A DNA stretch of 64,000 bases from contig CM040128.1 of assembly GCA_022559845.1 (NCBI GenBank), positions 268,714,698-268,778,697 of the forward strand, written 5' to 3'. The notes beneath the pieces were generated by a model. That model searched no databases. It saw nothing but the letters and a program-made list of their open reading frames with translations, and had not been told where the DNA came from. The DNA comes from Amorphophallus konjac. Lineage: Eukaryota > Streptophyta > Magnoliopsida > Alismatales > Araceae. Below are positions 57,241 through 64,000 of this stretch, in pieces; position 1 is the first letter of the stretch; the number at the start of each line of letters is the position of its first letter. Made by a program: the position numbers and the translations under genes.

Positions 57241-57600
57241 AAGAATAGGACGAATAGCCCCTATGTTGTCTAGGGATACCCTATCATGTTTTGGAGGACG
57301 CCCGCAAAATTTGGCACAACATCCGGGAAAAGGAACTAGGGCCGTCAGTATTGACTTCGACGGCAGATTCCCGTGGAAAATGATCACAACAAGACGTGAT
57401 TCTCCGCTCGAGGCGGAGTCTCGACAGATCCGTCACATGGGAACAGTGCAAAGGAGAAGAAGTGTAGGGAAGAAGGAACGCACAAGAGGACAAACAAGCA
57501 TCAGAAAATCAAATCACTCCATTCATAATTCTACATAAGCTGTCAAAAACATCATAAACATAAAGAGGTGACGGGTCCACTAGCCCGCCAATCCTCACCA

Positions 57601-58885
57601 TCACTCATCTCTCCGGGCACTCTCCTCCTCTCCCCCGAGGTGAGGGTCCCTCAGAAGCCTCCGGGATCCCCGTACAGTAGCACCTGCCTCGCCTCTGGGC
57701 GCCTGCTCCGCAGCAGTGACTCGCTGCTCCTCCCCTGGCGTGGCGAAGAAGCCACTGGCGGCAAAGCGACCGGACTGGCGGAGTCGCTCCCCGAACTCTC
57801 GCGCTCTCTCGTAGCGCGTCTCCATCCCTCCTAGCCTCTGCACGACGGCCTGAAGGCCCAGCTGGAGCTCCCTCACTTGGGCCTCCAAGGCCCTCCTCTC
57901 GGTCAGATCCCGCTGTCGCTCGGACCTTCTCTCGGCCTTCTCTCTCTCTACCTCTCTCCTCATCATCTGCAGAAGAACCCTTAACTCCAGGATGTCTGGA
58001 GAAGGTCTCTCCTCACCACGGTGCCGCAGCTCCGCTACAGTCGCCACCCAGGCGTCACGCTCCTCTTCCGCCCGGGTCGCACGGGCCACCGCACTGGCAA
58101 GTTGCTCCCGGAGGGAAGCAATCTCGAGAAAAGGGGCCGAGGAGCTAGAAGATCCGCCAGCCGCTCCCACCGTCGCTGTCTGCTGGGCACGCTGGAACAA
58201 AATAAACAACGGCCATCAGTGAAACTCCGAAATCTGAAGTTAAAAGGGCGGCACGTAACTTACCAGGAGCGACAGCTCATGTTGAGCGACGGCCAGTTGC
58301 CGCCTAGTCTCTGACAGCTGGGCGCGCGAGCCGCCGATGCCACGCGTGTCCCCAGCTTGGGGAAGCCCCGCGTAACTCTCTCTCTGCCGCCGCAGGAAGT
58401 CAGCACTGTCCTGCACCAGTACACCCCCTTGCTGTCCAGGGAGACGTACGGGCCAGTCCTCGAGCCTCGCCTTGCCGCGACTCTCCCTCCTGACGCGGCT
58501 CGGCTCGTCTGCACTCGCCCACTCATCGGCCAGGCCCAGGGTCCTTGCCATGTCCTGCACCAAGAAAGGGGTCCCACATCAGTTAAAAGGAACGCGTCCC
58601 CTGTCTAGGACGCGTCCATCATTTGAGTGCAACACTCTCCGAACCCTTTCCTCCTCGCCCGGCTCGCTTCAAAACCCAAAATGAATTAAAAGAGGAAGAG
58701 ATCGGAGGACCTACCGGACCGTGTTCACCTCCTCCCACGCCATCGGGCCCCTCGGGTCCCTCGGGGGCCCGAAGCGGCCCTTCCTCCTCCATGGACGCCG
58801 TTCCGTGATCGGGCGCGTCCCTCCTTGGGCGAGGATTTCCTCGTCCCTCTCCACCTTCACCACGGTCGGGCCCACCGAACTCCAT
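57601..58885 (-). CDS. G2: coiled-coil protein, PMD-less paralogue of G1 (3 exons, 350 aa)
   Basis: Exons 58885-58715 (MEFGGPDRGEGGEG.., 57 codons, acidic/Gly/Pro-rich), 58554-58264 (DMARTLGLADEWASADEPSR.., 97 codons) and 58191-57601 (RAQQTATVGAAGG.., 196 codons plus stop). All introns are GT-AG and phase 0, with no stops or shifts. Exon 2 aligns with G1 (RTLGLADEW against RTLGLAQEW, then QGGVLVQDSADFLRRQRESY against QGGVPVVSHVQDSTDYMRRY). Exon 3 aligns with G1 exons 6-7, including ERRALEAQ and LRQSG. The G1 exons carrying the PMD are absent: only a 160-bp intron lies between exons 1 and 2. G2 has also fused what are separate exons in G1. Function unknown. A partner or regulator of the PMD protein is conceivable. 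Confidence 0.7.
58589..58617. promoter_or_regulatory. GGACGCGTCC-type inverted repeat in intron 1 of G2
   Basis: ACGCGTCC..GGACGCGT arms separated by about 9 nt, close to the acceptor of intron 1. Related to the palindromes of G1. Confidence 0.5.
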
Positions 58886-58985
58886 CGATCAAAAGAGGAG
58901 GAAGACGAAAAAGGGGCAAGCGCGTTTCGGCGGGAGGCGGGCTCGTTTGCGGATGAGGCACGGGAGAAGAAGGACCACCCGTCGC

Positions 58986-58999
58986 TTTAAATTTAAAAT
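58986..58999 (-). promoter_or_regulatory. TATA-like box of G2
   Basis: TTTAAATTTAAA about 100 nt upstream of the G2 ATG and about 11 bp from the inverted repeat at 59010-59035. Confidence 0.4.
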
Positions 59000-59009
59000 C
59001 AAGGATTAA

Positions 59010-59035
59010 GACGCGTCCTCGCGCCTGGACGCGCC
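59010..59035. promoter_or_regulatory. Inverted repeat upstream of G2
   Basis: GACGCGTCC and GGACGCGCC arms around CTCGCGCCT, about 125 nt before the ATG. Same position relative to the TATA-like box as in G1. Confidence 0.5.
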
Positions 59036-59243
59036 CAAAAGGGGGGAAAGGAAACAAAATCCCCCCGTGCAAAACTTAGTTCCCCGCTGTTCAAAGCAAG
59101 GTCTCGCGAAGCACGCCTCAAAGGACAACTCAGTAAGTGTGGGAGAGAGAAAAGTACACACAACACAAAAAAGCCATTTCCATTTCATATAATAGCCGAA
59201 AGTACATCATACAGTGAGAAGGGTGACGTGTACAAGCAACTCT

Positions 59244-62200
59244 CTAACTCTCACCGTCACCCTCCTGGTCATCTCCTTCCTCCCTCCTATGACGGAGATC
59301 CCTAGGGGGCCTCCGCGACCTCTGTGAACCCTGAGAAGCCGTGCTCGCCTCGCCCTGCGGTGGCACTCCAGCCTCGAAGGCGCGACGACGCTCCTCGGCC
59401 GAAGAAACCAGGTAGCTGCCCATGGAAAAAGAACCAGACTGACGAAGTCGCGCCCCGCGTTCCTTCGCCCTCTGGTACCGCTCCTCGCTCTCCCGAAGCC
59501 TCCCCTCCGCCGTGCCAAGACTCAATCGGAGCTCCAGCAGCTGGGCCTCTAGAGCCCTCCTCTCGGTCTGATCCTGCTGTCGCTCCTCCCTCTCTCTCTC
59601 TCTATCCCTCTCCCTCTCTCTCTCCACGATCTCCCTATCCCTCTCCCTCTCCTCTCTCTCCCTCATCGCCTCTCTCCTCGACAGCTCGAGGGCGATCCGC
59701 AGATCCACTACATCGCGAGGAAGCTCCTCAGCCTCCCGTCGCCGCTCCTCCTCTAGCTCCGCAATCCGGACGTCACGCTCTGCCACCCGGGCATCGCGCT
59801 CCTGCTCAGCACGAACAGCACGCGCCAGGGCCTCTCGGATCTCGGCCACCTGTCAAGACACGCATGCACCGTAAGAGAACAGTGATAGAAGGAAAGTAGC
59901 TGGAAAAGGGTCGCGGCCAAGCAAGCACTCACTCGAGCCTCGCGGTCACGCTCGGCCTCCTCAGCCCGAGCCACCGCGTACGCCAGCTGCTCTTGGAGGG
60001 CAGAAACCTCCGGAGGAGGGCCCCGCGAACTGGAACCCGCTCCACCAGCCATCGCGGCTGCCGCTGTCTGGTGGGCCCGCTGAAACACGGGGCAAACGTC
60101 AGTCAAAGGCTAAGCATCAAAAATCCAGGTCACAAAAAATGCATTGCATAAACTCACCAGGATCTCCAACTCCTGTCGGATGGCCACCAACTGTCGCCTG
60201 GCGTCCGCCAACTGGGCCCGCAGGTCGGCAATCATGGTATCACGAGCATCCTGCATTACACATAAGTTAGTATCCCATGCATACATATAGAAAAGTGGAG
60301 CAGTTTCATTTCACTTACCCCTGCCATACCACCCAAGGAGAGGCGGTCCCCGTACGTAGCTCGGTACCGTCTCATGTAGTCTGTGCTATCCTGTACGTGG
60401 GACACTACTGGGACCCCGCCCTGCTGCCAGTCCTGGTACTGTGCTGGGAAGCGCGTACGCCAGTCCACGATCTTCGCCTTCCCCTTGGTCTTCCGCCCAA
60501 TGCGGGCCGGCGCATCTACGTCTACCCACTCCTGGGCCAGCCCCAACGTCCTCATGACCAGTCTAAGCCGCAGCGGCTCAATCTCGTTCAGGCAATGGAC
60601 CCACACGTCCCGCCTGAAGCGAGGAAGACCCGCTACAACCCAGGGCTGGCCAGCATCGCCCATGCCCAAGTAGGGCCTCCACACCACCTGCATCACCATA
60701 CATACATCATGTTAGTTACCATTCAGTCACATGCATAAACACAAAAAAATCATGCGCATCATACCATGGCCTCGGGATACTCGCTCAGCTCTCGACGAAG
60801 TGACGCCAGCTGGTAGCCGTGGGGTGCTGCAACCACGACCGGCCTCCACTGCCGCGCCAGAGGCACGGCCCTCCTGTTCCCATGCCTAGCCCTCCCCATC
60901 GGGAAATAGTAATAGCTCCACACCTGCATCCATCATACATCATTAGTACAATAATTACATATTTAACTGTGGGAATGCATAAATAAAATGTTTACCTGGA
61001 GGAAAGGTGCGAAGCCGCTGACTGTCGTCTCCTTCTCCGAAGTCTGGGAGAGATCGGCAATCAGATGGGCAAGCAAAGCCGCTCCCCACGCATAGTGCCC
61101 CACTCTGTCCAGATCCGCCAAGAGCCCGAGGAAACGGCAGTGGATGCCATCCCCCTTCGTCCCCAGCAGAAGGCGGCCCAGGAAGAAGAAAAGAAACCTC
61201 CGAAGGTCTAGATCCACCAGCTCCCTCTCGCTCGGATCCTGGGTGAAAGCTGCACGAGCATCCCCCTCCAGTCGAGCCAAGAACTCCGCTCCAGTCTCGC
61301 TAACCCGCTGACGCGGGTCGACGAATCCGAGCGCCTCCATGATCTCCACTCGGCCGACTACCCTGCTGTCTCTATCAGTCACGCTCGTCTCTAACCACAG
61401 CAGGTCGAGGGCACTCTCTCGGTAGTCGGGGTAGGTGACCCCGCTGACTGCCTCTCCGTCAACTCGTAGCCCGGTGATCCGAGCCACGTCCTCCAGTGAC
61501 GGCACCATGTGCCCCCAGGGCATCAGAAATGCCCGGCTCGGTGCGTGCCACCGCTCCCTCAGTGCCTGGATAAGAGGAAGGTCGAGCCGGAAGGGCTCGA
61601 TCCTAAGGAAAGCTCCAAAGCCCATGGCGTCCACACGCGCCCTCTGAAAATCCGGCAGCCCACGGTATGCTGCCACCACCAAGGACCAGCTGATCCGGCC
61701 CTTCATCACGCCCTGCAAACCACAAAACCAACAAAGAACACATCAGCATCATGAACAGTAATCAACAATAACACTGTATATACTATTTTATTTTATTTTC
61801 AAAAAAAAAAAATCCAAAAAAAAAATATATATATATATATATAATATATATATAATTATGGAGGCGTCCTAGGCCTTGGACGCCTCCTTATTTTTTTAAA
61901 TTTATTTTATTATTTACGAAAATAAATAAAAAAAATTAATAAAAAAAAAAGAAAAAGAAAACATGGAGGCGTCCATGTCCCTGGACGCCTCCTTCTCTCA
62001 CTACCCGCCTCTCTCTCACAACCTCTCGTACACCCGTTTTAGCCTATTGAACCACAGAGTGAGGATTCCGAGGTACTTACCGGGTCGTGATCATCCTCTC
62101 CCGCGTCACCAGCATCCGCAGCAGCCTCCGCGGCCAGGAGAGGCACCTCCATCCCCTCCTCCGCAGCAATCTCCTCTGCTGCAGCCTCCTCGGCATCATC

Positions 62201-62272
62201 CCTCAACCTCCTCGCACGACGAGCCAGTCGTTTTCGCTTCCCTGGAACCTGGCTCGATCCTCCTCGCTCCAT
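59244..62272 (-). CDS. G1: plant mobile domain plus coiled-coil protein (7 exons, 760 aa), intact
   Basis: Exons (minus): 62272-62081, 61712-60996, 60923-60765, 60687-60319, 60250-60158, 60079-59933, 59849-59244. All six introns are GT-AG, every junction is phase 0 and there is no stop or shift. Exon 1 is basic then acidic (GKRKRLARRARRLRDD could act as a nuclear localisation signal). Exons 2-4 carry the PMD: AMGFGAFLRIEPFRLDLPLI, ALRERWHAPSRAFLMPWG, PSLEDVARITGLRVDGEAV and VVWRPYLGMGDAGQPW. Exons 5-7 are a long coiled coil (RAQLADARRQLVAIRQELE, an ERERERDRERE run), then a Ser/Arg-rich tail. PMD proteins are plant nuclear proteins (MAIL1/MAIN relatives) or transposon-borne. Which applies here is open. 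The ATG chosen is the first one after a TATA-like box. Confidence 0.82.
61860..61992. promoter_or_regulatory. Two palindromes in intron 1 of G1
   Basis: 61860-61887 (GGAGGCGTCCTAGG/CCTTGGACGCCTCC, 13 of 14 pairs) and 61965-61992 (GGAGGCGTCC..GGACGCCTCC), in otherwise A/T-only sequence with a TA microsatellite. Confidence 0.6.
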
Positions 62273-62351
62273 GGGGACTAAGAATAGGTCGTCTGGGTGA
62301 CTGGGTCGTCAGATTGAACAGTAAATGAGCAAAAGGGGGGGGGGGGCAACC

Positions 62352-62360
62352 CTTAAATAG
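62352..62360 (-). promoter_or_regulatory. TATA-like box of G1
   Basis: CTATTTAAG on the minus strand about 80 nt before the ATG and 15 bp from the first palindrome. Confidence 0.4.
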
Positions 62361-62374
62361 GAATTAGCTTCTTT

Positions 62375-62592
62375 GGGGCGTCCAGGCGCCTGGACGCCCC
62401 CTTAATTTTTATTTATTTCAAAATTTAAAAAAAATTGTGGGGCGTCCAGGCGCCTGGACGCCCCCAAAACAAAAAAATCAAACAAAATAAAAAATAAAAG
62501 TTGGGGCGTCCAGGACCCTGGACGCCCCCAAAACAAAAAAATAAAATAAAAATAAAATAAAAATTAGGGGCGTCCAGGCCCCTGGACGCCCC
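62375..62592. promoter_or_regulatory. Array of four 26-bp palindromes upstream of G1
   Basis: 62375-62400 and 62439-62464 are perfect (GGGGCGTCCAGG + CG-centre + CCTGGACGCCCC). 62503-62528 and 62567-62592 have the same 12-bp arms with centres AC and CC. Spacing is exactly 64 bases start to start, in A/T-only spacers that differ in sequence. Confidence 0.8.
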
Positions 62593-62779
62593 CATAATAA
62601 AAAATTTTCAAACAAAAAAAATATAATATATTTATATAAGAATATGTATATAATCCAAACAAAATAAAAAAAATATATATACAAAGAAAAAGGAAAACCA
62701 TAAAAAAGATAATAATTAAGGGGACGGGGTTCCGAAACATCCATGCCAGATTTTATTCCATCAGAAAGAACAGAGTGAA
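62593..62779. other. AT-rich spacer between G3 and the palindrome array
   Basis: Contains only A/T-rich runs and the 3' flank of G3. No frame supported. Confidence 0.4.
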
Positions 62780-64000
62780 CTACATCAGGGGCTTAGGCGC
62801 TTTAGGCCTTAACTTCCCCAGTTCGGTTACATAAGCCCTCCACGGCTCGTATTCCTCCACCACGTGCGCTAAGGCCTTTCCCGCAACACTTGTCTTCCAG
62901 GGAGCTTTAATGGCCTTCGCTTCCTTCGCGTCCGCTTCAGTGCCCAACTCCCTTTTCTTCAAAGGAACAATGTCAGTCGGTGGCGGGAACGAATGGCGTG
63001 GGATGCCAATCTGGAGGCAGCACCGATGCGCGTTGTAAAGAACAAACTCGGTCGCGCCGATCAGTTGAAGATCAACTTCGGGAGAAGGCCTCATGAGGAG
63101 ATCAAGCGAAAGCAAACATGTCGGGGCGCAAGTGAAGAAGCCTTGTGTCACGGTGCGGAAGTGAGACCGCCAGTCTTCACGTTTCTTCAGCCACGGAACG
63201 CGGTTCACTACAGTACCACCAAAGCCTAACACGTCGGCTATATGGTGAAGCGGGCTTTGTTGGAAGAGCTTCGAAGCGGTTGGCATTCCCTCGCGGTGGT
63301 CGAATTTGAAATGCAAATCCAGCCAGCAATTTAAGACAAGTGCACAACCAAATGGAGGCTTACCCAGGCTCGAGGCAGTAAGACCGCTGTAAAGATAGGC
63401 GAGGACGGCGGGTCCCACCCTCTTTCCACGCCAGATCCCGCAGATAGCACCCAGTTGGTCTTCCTCCACCATGTTGTCGGTATAAGGGAACAAGAGAGCA
63501 CCCGCCAGACAAATGGTGAACCCCTTCATGATTCCCTCCAAATAGTCATCGTCTGGTGACCCTCTCAGGGCGTTCATGACCCACTCCGCAAGCTTTTGGA
63601 GATCGATCCCCTTCTGAGTACGGACCTTTCTAGCTGCGTCGGGCGGCATGAAGCTTCCAAGGACGCTTTCAGAAGTACCCCGTGTCAGCATCCGCATAGC
63701 CTTCACCTTCCCGTCGCTCTTGAATTTCTTCAAACCAAGCAGAAGTTCCACCTCCTCGAGGAGGATGGTCACCTCGAAGGTCGGGAAGACAAAAGTGTGG
63801 GTCTGGGGATGCCAGACCTCCACTAGCGCGCCCATAGCCGCCCAGTCCATACGAATCTTCTCGTAATGCTTGGCGTGAATAAGGAGCCCTTGCAGATGCC
63901 ACTTCGAGAGTATGGCCCTCATGCCAATGGAGATATTGGAAGTCAGCTTTGAAAGCCATGGCAGCTTGGAAAACTTCCTCGGGCCTGGAAAGAGTGGATA
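62780..64000 (-). CDS. G3: DUF7745-like mobile-domain protein, partial at window end
   Basis: An open frame on the minus strand runs from the window edge to a stop at 62780. The first ATG in view (63922) is internal, because the frame continues upstream as RKFSKLPWLSKLTSNISIG and may begin at an acceptor (TTTCCAG near 63985). Visible blocks: MDWAAMGALVEVWHPQTHTF, FEVTILLEEVELLLGL, DDDYLEGIMKGFTICLAGAL, VAYLYSGLTASSLGKPPFG-like, WLKKREDWRSHFR and YNAHRCCLQIGIPRH. This resembles the DUF7745 class of plant proteins, distant relatives of the PMD that are also common in transposable elements. No stop or shift in about 400 codons. The same direction as G1 and G2 suggests a local cluster. Function unknown. 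Confidence 0.65.
   Translation of the reverse strand, partial: YPLFPGPRKFSKLPWLSKLTSNISIGMRAILSKWHLQGLLIHAKHYEKIRMDWAAMGALVEVWHPQTHTFVFPTFEVTILLEEVELLLGLKKFKSDGKVKAMRMLTRGTSESVLGSFMPPDAARKVRTQKGIDLQKLAEWVMNALRGSPDDDYLEGIMKGFTICLAGALLFPYTDNMVEEDQLGAICGIWRGKRVGPAVLAYLYSGLTASSLGKPPFGCALVLNCWLDLHFKFDHREGMPTASKLFQQSPLHHIADVLGFGGTVVNRVPWLKKREDWRSHFRTVTQGFFTCAPTCLLSLDLLMRPSPEVDLQLIGATEFVLYNAHRCCLQIGIPRHSFPPPTDIVPLKKRELGTEADAKEAKAIKAPWKTSVAGKALAHVVEEYEPWRAYVTELGKLRPKAPKPLM

Noticed and set aside
57230..57538. 102-residue plus frame downstream of G2
   Set aside because: No recognisable motif. The minus strand offers splice-compatible exons in part of the same place.
59324..59899. 191-residue plus frame rich in Pro/Ser
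   Set aside because: Antisense shadow of the Glu/Arg-rich coiled-coil exon of G1.

Overview
The window is nuclear DNA from a flowering plant. The evidence is a plant-type EARLY STARVATION 1 (ESV1) exon set, Tat-lineage Ty3/gypsy retrotransposons with plant mobile domain (PMD) antisense genes, plant L1 LINE remnants, and hAT transposons with DUF659/BED-type transposases. Nothing narrows it to family or species. Almost all of the 64 kb is transposable-element sequence nested several layers deep. One run of exactly 100 N (56673-56772) is an assembly gap.

Layout: 1-6705 is a 5' LTR and leader of a Tat-type element (A), its LTR interrupted by a hAT remnant (2537-4262). 6706-8040 is a LINE reverse-transcriptase fragment. 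8716-10037 and 10315-10752 are related hAT-type elements with CCTAGGCG-rich ends. A second LINE, on the minus strand, is broken into three pieces (35823-32354, 14837-14171, 11956-11341) by a solo LTR (D1, 11957-14170, TSD GGTTC) and a 17.5-kb Tat element (B, 14838-32348, TSD CCTAC). 35832-36511 is a hAT-type MITE with an exact 8-bp TSD. 37258-37586 and 51977-52058 hold three minus-strand exons of a host ESV1-like gene. The 14.4-kb intron between the outer two holds LTR D2, a reversed solo LTR (rB) inserted into D2 and carrying a piece of the purine-synthesis gene GARS, and a shrunken Tat-type element (E). 53440-56672 is a degraded autonomous-type hAT element ending at the gap.

57601-64000 is the most gene-like part: three minus-strand genes of the mobile-domain class. 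G1 reads through seven exons as an intact 760-residue PMD plus coiled-coil protein. G2 is an intact paralogue lacking the PMD. G3 is an open DUF7745-like frame running off the window. G1 and G2 each carry GC-rich palindromes abutting a TATA-like box upstream of the ATG, and again in intron 1.

Common themes: B and E both keep an antisense PMD-like gene between pol and the 3' LTR although gag/pol is deleted. Both have a 13-bp stem, 19-nt loop hairpin next to the polypurine tract and at the 5' side of that antisense gene. LTRs of several families share a U5 hairpin whose stem shows compensatory changes, and share a design of GC-rich repeats before a TATA box and A-rich ~30-bp repeats after it. 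All family assignments rest on motif recognition by eye, without database searches.
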